DNA of 34,163 bases. Source: Verrucomicrobiota bacterium. GTDB taxonomy: Bacteria > Verrucomicrobiota > Verrucomicrobiia > Opitutales > UBA953. The translations under genes were made by a program, and so were the position numbers. Below the pieces are notes generated by a model. That model searched no databases. It was not told the origin of the DNA and was given only the letters and a program-made list of their open reading frames with translations. The stretch is from NCBI GenBank assembly GCA_026397955.1, contig JAPLTV010000022.1:1-34163 (forward strand), given 5' to 3'. This document shows positions 21,807 through 30,450 of this stretch, in pieces; positions within the stretch are counted from its first letter, which is position 1, and every line of letters begins with the position of its first letter.

Positions 21807-23930
21807 ATGCGGATCAACACGGTGCAGCCAATCAAGCGGGTGTCGGCGTGGGGTCTCCTCATGCTCGCGACCTTACTGGCCGCCCCTGCGCAGGCCTGCG
21901 AGATCTGCCGCAAGGCCTACTTCGACGCGATGGAAGCGGCCCCCAAGGCCTCGGCCCTTCACCCGGAAGCCCGCGTGGTCGAATACCGCCTCTCCATCTC
22001 CGAGCAGACCTTGAGTCCGGCAGGACAGCCGACGCAGGCCCTGACCATCAACGGGGGCACGCCAGGCCCCGTGCTGCGCTTCAGGGAAGGCGACGTGGCC
22101 CGCATCACCGTGGTCAACGGCCTGGCAGACGACTCGACGTCCCTCCACTGGCACGGGCTACTCGTCCCCAACCTGCAGGACGGAGTGCCGGTCGTCACCA
22201 CACCCGTGATCGGCCCCGGGCAGTCGCGCACCTTCGAGTTCCTGATCCGCCAGAACGGCACGTACTGGTACCACAGCCACACTGGCCACCAGGAACAGCG
22301 CGGCGTCTACGGCGCGATCGTGATCGAACCGAAGGAGGTCGAAAAGCTGGCCGACCACGACCAGGTCGTCATCCTTGGCGATTGGACGAACGAGCACCCG
22401 GCCGAGGTCCAGCGCTCGCTGCTGCGCGGAAGCGACTGGTACTCCTACCGCAAGGGCACGGCGCAGTCGCTCATCGGCGCCTACCAGGCCGGCAAGCTCA
22501 AGGAATACCTCGATGGCCAGAAGTCCCTGGTTCCCCCGATGGACCTCTCCGACGTCGCCTACGACGCCTTCCTGATGAACGGACAGCGCCGCCTCCAGCT
22601 TCCCGGCAAGCCGGGCGAGAAGGTGCGCGTGCGGCTGATCAACGCAGGGGCAGCCAGCTACTTCTACCTCGATGCCGCTGCGGGCCCGCTCCGGATCATC
22701 TCCGCGGACGGCCAGGACGTGGTCCCCTTCGAGCAGAAGCGCCTGCTGATCGGGCCTGCCGAGACTTACGACGTGCTTCTCACCGTGCCTGCCTCGGGCT
22801 CCTGGGAACTCCGCTCCACCGCGCAGGACGGCAGCGGGTCGGTCTCGGCCTGGATCGGCGAAGGGTCACCGCATGAGGCGGCCCCTCCGCCCAAGCCTGA
22901 CCGCTATGGCATGAGCGCCTACCTGTCCTCCATCCTCGACCAGATCGACCCCGAGCCCGGCGCCCAGGAACCTGAGCGACCGATCTCGCCCTACGCCAAG
23001 CTGCGCGCCGCCAAGCCCCACGCCGTCGCCGCCTCCCACCGGGAGCTGACGCTCAAGCTGACAGGCGACATGATCCGCTACGAGTGGAGCTTCGACGGGC
23101 TCGACCCCCGCGAGGCCGAGGCGATCAAGGTCAAGGAAGGCGAGACGATCCGGCTGCGCCTGGTGAACAACAGCATGATGCATCACCCGATCCATTTCCA
23201 CGGCCACTTCTTCCGCCTGGTGGACGCAGCCGACAAGGACCCAGCGACCTCCCCGCTGAAGCACACGGTCGACGTCCCCCCGATGAGCGTGAGGACGATC
23301 GAGTTCACGGCCGACGAGGGCCAGGGAGACTGGCTGATCCACTGCCACCTGCTCTACCATCACATTACGGGCATGGTGCGCACGATCCGCGTGACCGGTG
23401 CCGACGGCGCGGAGCCGCCGCATCCCGCGGCCACGCACGCCATGGCGACGACCTACGCCTGGGGCCAGGCCGCCTTCACCAACGCTTCCGCGACGGGCTA
23501 CGCGACAATCCAGTCCGGACGCGACAACCTCTACGTCAGGTGGGAGGAGGGCCTGCGCCGCGGCGACGGTCATGAGCGGGAGATCAGCTACCAGCGCTAC
23601 CTAGACACGCGCCTGTCGCTCGTCGCCGGCTACCGCTTCGGCAACCTGGACGGCGACCGGGACGGACCCTTCGCCGGCGCAGCCTTCCGCCTGCCCTACT
23701 TCGTCGACCTAGGCCTGACCCAGCAGTCCGGAGGGGAAACCCGGGCGGCCTTGGCCAAGAGCCTGCAGCTGACCGACCGGCTCTCGCTCGACCTCTCCTA
23801 CCGCTACGGCAGGCGCACCCACGCGTCCACCGCGGCGGACCTCCGCTACCTCCTCACCAAGGACCTCTCGCTCACCGCCGGCTATAGTTCCGACTTCGGG
23901 GCCGGCGCCGGCATCCTCATCCGCTTCTGA
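21807..23930 (+). CDS. Multicopper oxidase (CopA-like) fused to a C-terminal beta-barrel
   Basis: A 707-residue exported protein. Signal peptide 1-30 (LLMLATLLAAPAQA), then CEIC at 31-34. All four copper motifs of a three-domain multicopper oxidase are present: HWHG (114-117), HSHTGH (156-161), HPIHFHGH (460-467) and HCHLLYHHITGM (512-523, type 1 Cys513 and Met523). The oxidase would convert Cu(I) to Cu(II) or act on another periplasmic substrate. Residues ~548-707 are not oxidase: they are alternating amphipathic strands (RLSLVAGYRFGN, YFVDLGLTQQSG, LSLDLSYRYGRR, LSLTAGYSSDFG) ending in a terminal Phe, as in outer-membrane barrels and CopB. A start at GTG 21840 is also possible. Divergent from the CnrYXH-like trio. 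Confidence 0.88.
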   Translation: MRINTVQPIKRVSAWGLLMLATLLAAPAQACEICRKAYFDAMEAAPKASALHPEARVVEYRLSISEQTLSPAGQPTQALTINGGTPGPVLRFREGDVARITVVNGLADDSTSLHWHGLLVPNLQDGVPVVTTPVIGPGQSRTFEFLIRQNGTYWYHSHTGHQEQRGVYGAIVIEPKEVEKLADHDQVVILGDWTNEHPAEVQRSLLRGSDWYSYRKGTAQSLIGAYQAGKLKEYLDGQKSLVPPMDLSDVAYDAFLMNGQRRLQLPGKPGEKVRVRLINAGAASYFYLDAAAGPLRIISADGQDVVPFEQKRLLIGPAETYDVLLTVPASGSWELRSTAQDGSGSVSAWIGEGSPHEAAPPPKPDRYGMSAYLSSILDQIDPEPGAQEPERPISPYAKLRAAKPHAVAASHRELTLKLTGDMIRYEWSFDGLDPREAEAIKVKEGETIRLRLVNNSMMHHPIHFHGHFFRLVDAADKDPATSPLKHTVDVPPMSVRTIEFTADEGQGDWLIHCHLLYHHITGMVRTIRVTGADGAEPPHPAATHAMATTYAWGQAAFTNASATGYATIQSGRDNLYVRWEEGLRRGDGHEREISYQRYLDTRLSLVAGYRFGNLDGDRDGPFAGAAFRLPYFVDLGLTQQSGGETRAALAKSLQLTDRLSLDLSYRYGRRTHASTAADLRYLLTKDLSLTAGYSSDFGAGAGILIRF

Positions 23931-23951
23931 CCACCACCAACCCACACCACC

Positions 23952-24611
23952 ATGAAACACGCCATACTCGCCATAATGCTCTCAGCCTGCGGCCTGATCG
24001 CCGCCGACAAGCCCGCCGACGCGAAGCCCTACCCCCTCGACAAGTGCATTGTCTCCGACGAGAAGCTCGGCGCCGAGGGCAAGCCCGTCGTCTTCGTCCA
24101 CGAGGGACAGGAGATCAAGCTCTGCTGCCAGGACTGCCGCAAGGACTTCGACGCCAACCCGGCCAAGTACCTGGCCAAGCTGCCCAAGGCCGACTCCAAG
24201 CCGGCCGGCGCGGAGCACAAGATGTGCGCCTGCTGCGCCGACGCCGCCAAGCCGGCGGAAGCGGCGAAGCCCCATGAGCACGGTGACAAGGCCGGCATGA
24301 AGTGCCCGGATTGCTCCTGCTGCTGCAAGGACCACGGAGCCAAGGCCGACGGCCACGACCATGACGCGAAGCCGGCGGACGCCGCCAAGCCCCACGAGCA
24401 CGGCGACAAGGCGACGAGCGCCGACAAGGCCGAGGCCGCCAAGCCCTACCCTCTGAAGAACTGCATCGTCTCCGACAACGACCTAGACTCGATGGGCGAA
24501 CAGGCTTCGTTCGTCTACCAAGGCCAAACGATCAAGGTTTGCTGCAAGCCCTGCATCGCGAAGTTCGAGAAGAATCCAGCCAAGTACCTTAAGAAGCTCG
24601 AAGGCAAATAA
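23952..24611 (+). CDS. Exported metal-binding protein with two YHS/TRASH-like repeats
   Basis: A 219-residue exported protein (signal ~1-18). Two copies of the same ~52-residue unit, at 26-77 and 165-216: YPLxxCIVSD...F.(H/Y)xGQxIKxCCxxCxxxFxxNPAKYLxKL, which is the layout of YHS or TRASH metal-binding domains. The linker (78-164) is Ala/Lys-rich with CACC (92-95), CPDCSCCC (118-125) and two AKPHEHGDK units (105-113 and 145-153), so it can bind many soft or borderline metal ions. It follows the copper oxidase by 21 bp and is probably co-transcribed; a periplasmic metal buffer or chaperone is likely. Confidence 0.8.
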   Translation: MKHAILAIMLSACGLIAADKPADAKPYPLDKCIVSDEKLGAEGKPVVFVHEGQEIKLCCQDCRKDFDANPAKYLAKLPKADSKPAGAEHKMCACCADAAKPAEAAKPHEHGDKAGMKCPDCSCCCKDHGAKADGHDHDAKPADAAKPHEHGDKATSADKAEAAKPYPLKNCIVSDNDLDSMGEQASFVYQGQTIKVCCKPCIAKFEKNPAKYLKKLEGK

Positions 24612-24620
24612 GCCTTCCGA

Positions 24621-24647
24621 AGCCCCGCAGAAGCGGGGCTTTTTATT
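24621..24647 (+). terminator. Intrinsic terminator of the copper oxidase operon
   Basis: AGCCCCGC, loop AGAA, GCGGGGCT, then TTTTATT: an 8-bp stem and U-tract, 9 bp past the stop codon at 24611. Confidence 0.9.
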
Positions 24648-24702
24648 GGGCAAGACCGCGAGCGTTCCTCGCCTCCGATGAGTATCAGGATGTGCTGACC
24701 TG

Positions 24703-24984
24703 ATGAACGATGCTCCGACCTCCAAACAGTGCGACCCGGCGTGTGACATGACGGGCGGTGCTTATTCTCCTTTGCGACATAGGCACGAGGGAACGACCTA
24801 CTATTTCTGTAACCCGAGCTGCCTGCGGAAATTCCAGGCGGCTCCGGACAAGAATCTGCGTGCTCCCGACCAGGCCGACGGTGACAATACTTGCTGCACG
24901 GTCGAGTCGACGGACGGACTGACCTACTCCTGCCAGAAGCGAACCAACTGTAACATTACGGTTGGCCCAACAAACCGTCCCTGA
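24703..24984 (+). CDS. Small YHS-domain protein
   Basis: A 93-residue protein without signal peptide. Residues ~8-55 fit the YHS domain: CDPACDMTGG...HEGTTYYFCNPSCLRKFQAAPDKNL (the usual form is DPVCGM...YxGxxYYFCxxxCxxxFxxxPxxY). Four more Cys follow (CCTVESTDGLTYSCQKRTNC). YHS domains accompany copper and heavy-metal ATPases and oxidases. It lies after the terminator of the oxidase operon and could have its own promoter. Probably a cytosolic metal chaperone or sensor-like binder. Confidence 0.7.
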   Translation: MNDAPTSKQCDPACDMTGGAYSPLRHRHEGTTYYFCNPSCLRKFQAAPDKNLRAPDQADGDNTCCTVESTDGLTYSCQKRTNCNITVGPTNRP

Positions 24985-25044
24985 TCACAAGCCTCCTATA
25001 AATCCAGCGCAATTGCCACGCCGCCTGATTTAAAGGCAGATCGC

Positions 25045-25461
25045 TCAGTGGGCGCAAGTACAGCCATACTCCTGACGCTTGCACTCTCCGCAGAGGGCGG
25101 TGTTCAAAGTCAGACGGAAGTTCGTCGGTTTGGCGTCCGCCGCGGCGCGGACTTGAACCACGATGGCCGCCGGCTCCTTGGCTTGCAGCGGTTCCTTGGT
25201 GATGAATCCATTCGGATGGGGCTCAAGGATGACATCCTTACCGTCGACCTTAACGACGACGATGCGGTCGCCTCTGGGCACGGGCTTGCCGGCGGCGTCG
25301 GCGAAGGTGACCGTGGCCTTGCGGTCCGACTGGATCACGAATTGCGCGCGCAGTCCGGGTGCCTCCAGACGGCGACCAGGCTGGACGTCGGTAGCCGGCT
25401 TGGCGGGCTCGGCGGCGATCAGGGCGCCGATTGAAAACAGGGAGAGAAGGAGGATTTTCAT
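25045..25461 (-). CDS. Exported small protein of the RND operon, Cys-rich C-terminus
   Basis: A 138-residue exported protein (signal MKILLLSLFSIGALIAA). The middle resembles a small beta domain (LRAQFVIQSDRKATVTFADAAGKPVPRGDRIVVVKVDGKDVILEPHPNGFIT), and the end is CGECKRQEYGCTCAH, a likely metal-binding tail. It is the last gene of the minus-strand efflux operon; its start overlaps the stop of the RND pump gene by 4 bp. Similar small proteins occur near czc/cus pumps. A role as periplasmic metal donor to the pump is inferred. Confidence 0.65.
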   Translation of the reverse strand: MKILLLSLFSIGALIAAEPAKPATDVQPGRRLEAPGLRAQFVIQSDRKATVTFADAAGKPVPRGDRIVVVKVDGKDVILEPHPNGFITKEPLQAKEPAAIVVQVRAAADAKPTNFRLTLNTALCGECKRQEYGCTCAH

Positions 25462-28400
25462 GGTTGGGTGGTTGTTGGGGTGGGAGAAGAGGAGAAACGC
25501 GCCTCGACCCAGTCATAAAGGACAGGGAGAAGCAGGAGCGTCAGGGCAGTGGAAGTGAAGATTCCCCCGATGACGACGGTCGCCAGCGGCTGCTGCACCT
25601 CGGCCCCTGGACCGGTCGAAAGGGCCATGGGCACGAAGCCCAAAGAAGCGACGAGCGCGGTGATGAGCTTGGGACGCAGCCGGGTGACGGTGCCGTCGAC
25701 CACCGCGAGGCGGAGCGGGCGGCCTTCCGCCCGCAGCTGGTTGATGAAGCTGATCAGCATGATGCCATTGAGGACCGCGATGCCCGACACCGCGATGAAG
25801 CCGATACCGGCCGAGATTGTGAAGGGCATGCCTCGCAGCCAGAGTGCAAGCACGCCGCCTATAGCCGCGAGCGGCACGCAGGTGAAGACTAGTGCCGCCT
25901 GACGAAAACTGCCAAAGCCGGCATAGATGAGGAGCAGGATCAGCCCAAGCGCCGCGGGGACGACCAGCGTCAGGCGCTCGCGCGCCCGCTGCAGGTTCTC
26001 GAACTGGCCACCGAACTCCCAATAGACGCCGCCGACCGGCTTGACCTCGGACTTGAGTTTGGCCTCGGCTTCGCGCACAAAGCCCTCGGTGTCACGGCCG
26101 CGGACGTTGATGAGGATGGCCAGACGGCGGCGCGCGTCCTCGCGGGTGATGACGCCCGGACGTTCGACCAGTTTGACGTCAGCCACCTTGGAGAGCGCGA
26201 CCATCGTACCGGAGCCATCCTCGGCAGAGACCGGGAGATCGCCGATCTGCGAAGGCGAAGTACTTTCGGCGCCAGGCAGGCGAACGACGACCTCCATGGG
26301 ACGCCCCGAAGCGGGCAGCTGCCCCGCCCTCGCGCCGCCCAAGGCGGTCGAGACGATGTCGTTGAGCTCCTCCGCATGCAGGTTACGACGGACCAGTTGG
26401 TCTCGCTTTGGAACGATGTCGACCGAGGGCAATAAGCCTGAGGCCTCGAACACGACGTCTCCGCCGCCGGGAATCTTACGGAGCACGGCCACCGCCTGCT
26501 CGGCCACGGCTTCCATATTGGAGAGTTCGTCGCCGAAGATCTTCAGCGAAAGATCGGCTCGGGAGCCGGCCATGATTTCATTGAAACGCAACTGGATCGG
26601 CTGGGAGAACATCGTGGTCTGCCCGGGGACGGTCCGCTCCAGGAGTTCGGACATGAGTTCGACGAGCCTTGCCTTATTGATGGGCGAACCACCTTCACGG
26701 CGCCACGTGTCGCGGGGTTTCAACTTCACATAACTATCCGCGACGTTCGGCCCCATCGGATCGCTGGCGATCTCGGCGGTACCGATGCGCGCGAAGACAT
26801 GGTCGACCTCCGGAAACTTGGCACTCAGGAGGATCTCAGTGCGCTTCTGCAGGTCCATCGAGGAGGCCAGATCGAGGCTGGAGGCTCGGACGAACTGGAT
26901 GCTGATGGAACCTTCGTCGAGCTGCGGGATGAAATCGGCCCCGAGACGCGTGTAGCCGACGGCGGCTGCGAGGGCCGCGAGCGAAGTGGCGACGACGGCC
27001 GCGGTTCGATGGGCGAAGCACCATCCAAGCATCGCCGAGAAGACCGACTTGAGACGGCGGATCAGGCCACCTTCCTCGGCATGACCTTCAGCCCGAAGCC
27101 AGAAAGAAGCCAGGGCAGGCATGACGGTCAGGGCGACGAGCGCGGAAGCCGCCAAGGCGACCACGACGGCCGCGGCCATGGGCTTGAACATCTTCCCTTC
27201 GATACCCTCGAGGGCGAAGATCGGCACATAGACCAAGGTGATCACGGTCACGCCAAGGAACATCGGGCCGGCGACCTCGCCGGCGGCGGTCGACAGCTCG
27301 GCAGTACGCTCATCCTCGGTCAGGGGTCGCCCGAGGGCCCGGACACGCTCCTCAAGCCGTCGCAGGAAGTTCTCCACCATCACCACGGAACCGTCAACGA
27401 TGAGTCCGAAATCGATGGCGCCCAGACTCATCAGATTGGCGCTGGCCTTGGAAACGGCCATGCCGGTGAGCAGGAGAAGGAACGAGAGGGGGATCGCCAA
27501 GGCGACGAGCAAAGCGGCCCGCCAATGCCCCAGCAACACCAGCAGGACGACCACGACGATCAACGCCCCTTCGAAGAGGTTCGTCTCGACGGTCCGGATG
27601 GTCGCGCCGACGAGGTCGGAGCGGTCGTAGAGCACGGTAAGCTTCACGCCCTCCGGCAGGTGGGTACCGATGGCGGCGAGCTTCTCGACCGCGCGTTTCG
27701 AGACTTCGCGGGAGTTCTCACCGGCTAGCATGATGGCGGCGCCGACGACGGCCTCCTGCCCGTCGACGGTGGCCGCACCCATGCGGGAGGCGTTGCCGAC
27801 CGAAACACGGGCGACGTCACCCACGGTCACGGCGGGACCGAGGCCGGCGGGGCGAAGCGGTATACCAGCGATATCCTGGGCGGTCCGCACGCGAGTGTCA
27901 GCGCGGACCGTGAAGGCCTCGCCGCCGAGCGTGACGACACCGCCCCCGGCGTTCTCGGTGTTACGACGGACGGCCCTGAGCAGTTCTGACATGGGTACGC
28001 CTGACTTGGCAAGCTTGGCGAGGTCGGGTTCGACGAGCATCTGGCGCTCGTGCCCGCCGATGACGTTGACGTCCGCCAGTCCCGGCGTGGAACGGAGCGC
28101 CGGGCGCACGCGCGTGTCATGCAACAGGCGCAAATCACGTAGGCGCGTGGACTCGTCGGCCGGCGCCTTGGCATCGGCGGCGTAGCCGATCGAGTAATAG
28201 ACGATTTCCCCGAGTCCGGTGCTGATCGGCGCCATCACGGGTACGGCACCCGGCGGCAGGTTGCCGGAGGCCTGCCCGATACGTTCGGTCACGAGCTGGC
28301 GGGCGCGGAAGATATCGGTACCATCCGCAAAGATGAGCGTGACCTGCGAGAGCCCGGTCTTGGAGAGCGAACGGAACTCGACCAAGCCCGGTAGGCCTGA

Positions 28401-28619
28401 GAGCTCGGATTCGAGCGGGATGGTGACGCGCGACTCCGCCTCGTCGGCGGCGTAGGAAGGCAAGGCGGTGTTGATCTGCACCTGCGGGCCGGTGATGTCG
28501 GGCATGGCATCGATCGGGACGCGCGTGGCGGACCAGGCTCCGAGCAGGCAGAGCAACAGGGCGCAGGTGAGCACGACCGCGCGGCGGCGGATGGACCAGC
28601 GAGCGAGGGCTGCGATCAT
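25458..28619 (-). CDS. CzcA-type heavy-metal RND efflux pump
   Basis: A 1053-residue inner-membrane RND transporter of the heavy-metal (HME) family, a proton antiporter that drives metal through the envelope. Two repeated halves, each with six membrane spans, are visible. In TM4 the proton-relay residues of divalent-ion pumps are present: IDFGLIVDGSVVMVEN with D403, D409 and E416, matching D402/D408/E415 of CzcA; the Cu/Ag pump CusA has a different TM4. So Zn/Co/Cd/Ni is favoured over Cu(I). The gene sits between the short adaptor (1 bp apart) and the small exported protein (4-bp overlap). Length and start are normal for the family. Confidence 0.92.
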   Translation of the reverse strand: MIAALARWSIRRRAVVLTCALLLCLLGAWSATRVPIDAMPDITGPQVQINTALPSYAADEAESRVTIPLESELSGLPGLVEFRSLSKTGLSQVTLIFADGTDIFRARQLVTERIGQASGNLPPGAVPVMAPISTGLGEIVYYSIGYAADAKAPADESTRLRDLRLLHDTRVRPALRSTPGLADVNVIGGHERQMLVEPDLAKLAKSGVPMSELLRAVRRNTENAGGGVVTLGGEAFTVRADTRVRTAQDIAGIPLRPAGLGPAVTVGDVARVSVGNASRMGAATVDGQEAVVGAAIMLAGENSREVSKRAVEKLAAIGTHLPEGVKLTVLYDRSDLVGATIRTVETNLFEGALIVVVVLLVLLGHWRAALLVALAIPLSFLLLLTGMAVSKASANLMSLGAIDFGLIVDGSVVMVENFLRRLEERVRALGRPLTEDERTAELSTAAGEVAGPMFLGVTVITLVYVPIFALEGIEGKMFKPMAAAVVVALAASALVALTVMPALASFWLRAEGHAEEGGLIRRLKSVFSAMLGWCFAHRTAAVVATSLAALAAAVGYTRLGADFIPQLDEGSISIQFVRASSLDLASSMDLQKRTEILLSAKFPEVDHVFARIGTAEIASDPMGPNVADSYVKLKPRDTWRREGGSPINKARLVELMSELLERTVPGQTTMFSQPIQLRFNEIMAGSRADLSLKIFGDELSNMEAVAEQAVAVLRKIPGGGDVVFEASGLLPSVDIVPKRDQLVRRNLHAEELNDIVSTALGGARAGQLPASGRPMEVVVRLPGAESTSPSQIGDLPVSAEDGSGTMVALSKVADVKLVERPGVITREDARRRLAILINVRGRDTEGFVREAEAKLKSEVKPVGGVYWEFGGQFENLQRARERLTLVVPAALGLILLLIYAGFGSFRQAALVFTCVPLAAIGGVLALWLRGMPFTISAGIGFIAVSGIAVLNGIMLISFINQLRAEGRPLRLAVVDGTVTRLRPKLITALVASLGFVPMALSTGPGAEVQQPLATVVIGGIFTSTALTLLLLPVLYDWVEARFSSSPTPTTTQP

Positions 28620-28620
28620 C

Positions 28621-29055
28621 TCAGTGGCCGTCGGTGCAGCCGACGCCTCCCTTGATGGCCTGGAGTTCTGCGAGCCAGAGGCCCCACACGCCCGCGATGG
28701 CGATCACGTCGCCCTCGAGCAGACCGTCGGCGACCTGGATCGAGCCGTCAGACTCGACGCCTGGCTTCACCTCGGTGCGCAACCAGCGCTGGCCGTTCTG
28801 GACGAATACGAAGGCCCCCTCGGAGTTCCGGAGCAACGCATCGACCGGAACCAGGACGCGATCGGCCTTGGCCTGGGCCTCGGCCTTGCGCAGGCCGATG
28901 AACTCGGCCGCATCTGGGGTCAGCAGCAGGCCCTGCCCTTTCTTGAACTCGGCGGCCTTGGCCGGAGGAACGGCACCCTCTATTTGACCTGAAGTTGCCT
29001 GCTTGCCGCAGCCAGCCAACGCGACGACCAGGAGAATGGAACTGAAGGTCTTCAT
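28621..29055 (-). CDS. Minimal RND periplasmic adaptor-like lipoprotein
   Basis: A 144-residue lipoprotein (lipobox LAGC, Cys16). Residues ~65-140 match only the membrane-proximal C-terminal part of CzcB/CusB-type adaptors: VPVDALLRNSEGAFVFVQNG.RWLRTEVKPGVESDGSIQVADGLLEGDVIAIAGVWGLWLAEL. The lipoyl and alpha-hairpin domains that reach to TolC, about 200-250 residues, are absent. There is no sign of a frameshift: the gene is an intact frame, overlapped by TolC's stop and followed 1 bp later by the pump. The GCTDGH tail could bind metal. Whether it can bridge pump and TolC is doubtful. Confidence 0.75.
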   Translation of the reverse strand: MKTFSSILLVVALAGCGKQATSGQIEGAVPPAKAAEFKKGQGLLLTPDAAEFIGLRKAEAQAKADRVLVPVDALLRNSEGAFVFVQNGQRWLRTEVKPGVESDGSIQVADGLLEGDVIAIAGVWGLWLAELQAIKGGVGCTDGH

Positions 29056-30323
29056 CGGGACGCGACGGGATTGAAGGGAACGCCGCTGAGTTCGCGCAGG
29101 CGGAAGCCGGCCTCGACGGCCTGCTCCTGAATGAGCAACGCGGAGTCGACAGCCTCGAGATAACCAGCCTGGGCATCCATGAAGAGCTGCAGCGACAAGG
29201 CGCCGGCACGGAAGTGAGACTCGGCGAGTTTGGCTGCTTCCGAAAAACGCACCGCCGGATCGTCCTTATGCATGCGCAGCTGGTCGACCTTGGAGGCATA
29301 GGAAAGCCAGGTCTGTCCGAGGTCCTTCTCGACGTCACGCCAGGCCGCGGAAATGGCGGACTTGGACTGCCGGCGGCGCTCATTGGCCGAACGCTCGGCG
29401 GCGCTCGAGCGACCGCTCACCGGCAGCGGGATGTCGAACCGGAGGCCCACAATGGTCTCACGCCCGCCGACGCGGTCCTGCGAGACGTACGGACCGGCCG
29501 TGAAACCCGGCACGCTGTCCGAGCGTGCGAGGTCGGACTGCAGGCTGAGCTGCTCGGACTCGAGCACGTGCATCCGGTAGGAGAAATTGCCCTGCTGGGC
29601 GGCGGCCAGGAGCTCCTCGAGCTTAGGGGCATCCTTGAGCGCGAGCACCGGGGCCTTGACGGTGAGCGGAGCGAGCGAAGGCGTGCCGCGCAGCTGGTTC
29701 ATCTCCAGCAAGGCCTGCTGCAGCGCCAGGCGCGCCTCCTCGGCACGGCGGCGGGCGACGACCTCGGCGGCCTCGACCGACCGCAGTTCGATGGTCGGGG
29801 CGGGACCGGAAGGATCGCGTCCGACCAAGGCCTTGCGTAGGCCGGCGAAACGCGCGGCGACTTCTTCGCAAGCCTGGGCGCGGACTTGGGCGCGGGACAG
29901 GCGATAGGCGAGCACTGCGGCCTTCGCCTCCAGCGCTTGCTCGAAACGACCCAGGCCGAGTTTGGCGGCCTCGATCTGGCGGTCGGCGATGGCCCGACGG
30001 AGGCGCAGCCGCTCCGGCCATTCGAAAGTCTGGCTCAGCGAAGCCGTCCAGACCTGACCTTCATCCAGAAAAGCCCCACCCGCATCACGCAGACGCTTAC
30101 GGCCGACCTCAAGGGACAGCACCGGATCCGGGTTGGATGAGGCAGCCGAACCAGACTCGCGTTCGGCAGCCAAGGCGGCGACATAGGCCTGGCGCTCCGG
30201 GTTGGACTCGACCGCCTGGCGGACCAGTTCGGCGACATCGACCGGAGCGGGCGATGGAGTTTCGGCCGCACAGAGCAGGCCAGGAAGAAGGAGAATCGGA
30301 GATAGGAATCGGAAAATGGTCAT
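29052..30323 (-). CDS. TolC/CusC-family outer-membrane efflux protein
   Basis: A 423-residue exported protein (signal MTIFRFLSPILLLPGLLCAAE) of the outer-membrane factor family. It has the long helical arms and repeated halves of TolC, e.g. DVAELVRQAVESNPERQAYVAALAAERES and DEGQVWTASLSQTFEWPERLRLRRAIADRQIEAAK, and ESEQLSLQSDLARSDSVPGFTAGPYVSQDRVGGRETIVGLRFDIPLP. It would form the outer-membrane channel for the RND pump. Its stop overlaps the start of the short adaptor gene. The signal peptide fixes the start at 30323, although the frame is open to 30389. Confidence 0.9.
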   Translation of the reverse strand: MTIFRFLSPILLLPGLLCAAETPSPAPVDVAELVRQAVESNPERQAYVAALAAERESGSAASSNPDPVLSLEVGRKRLRDAGGAFLDEGQVWTASLSQTFEWPERLRLRRAIADRQIEAAKLGLGRFEQALEAKAAVLAYRLSRAQVRAQACEEVAARFAGLRKALVGRDPSGPAPTIELRSVEAAEVVARRRAEEARLALQQALLEMNQLRGTPSLAPLTVKAPVLALKDAPKLEELLAAAQQGNFSYRMHVLESEQLSLQSDLARSDSVPGFTAGPYVSQDRVGGRETIVGLRFDIPLPVSGRSSAAERSANERRRQSKSAISAAWRDVEKDLGQTWLSYASKVDQLRMHKDDPAVRFSEAAKLAESHFRAGALSLQLFMDAQAGYLEAVDSALLIQEQAVEAGFRLRELSGVPFNPVASR

Positions 30324-30390
30324 GGATTTGGATGCATGCGGGCGCGTGCCCAGGTTGCCCCCTTGGACGACGGCATAATGATACGTCACT

Positions 30391-30436
30391 CCCTACGGCC
30401 GTCGCGGTCGTAGGGATGAAGGGCGGACAAGCCGCC
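30391..30436. repeat. Paired hairpins between the Cys-rich gene and tolC-like gene
   Basis: CCCTACGGCC-GTCGC-GGTCGTAGGG (30391-30415, 10-bp stem with one wobble) followed by GGCGG-ACAAG-CCGCC (30422-30436). No U-tract follows on either strand, so a REP-like or mRNA-processing element is more likely than a terminator. Confidence 0.4.
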
Positions 30437-30450
30437 GACCTAGGACCGAA

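Noticed and set aside
22866-23573. 235-codon frame opposite the copper oxidase
   Set aside because: Antisense to the conserved C-terminal copper motifs of the oxidase.
26799-27728. 309-codon frame antisense to the RND pump
   Set aside because: Composition is Gly/Asp/His/Glu-rich as expected for the complement of a GC-rich membrane protein; the pump on the other strand is certain.
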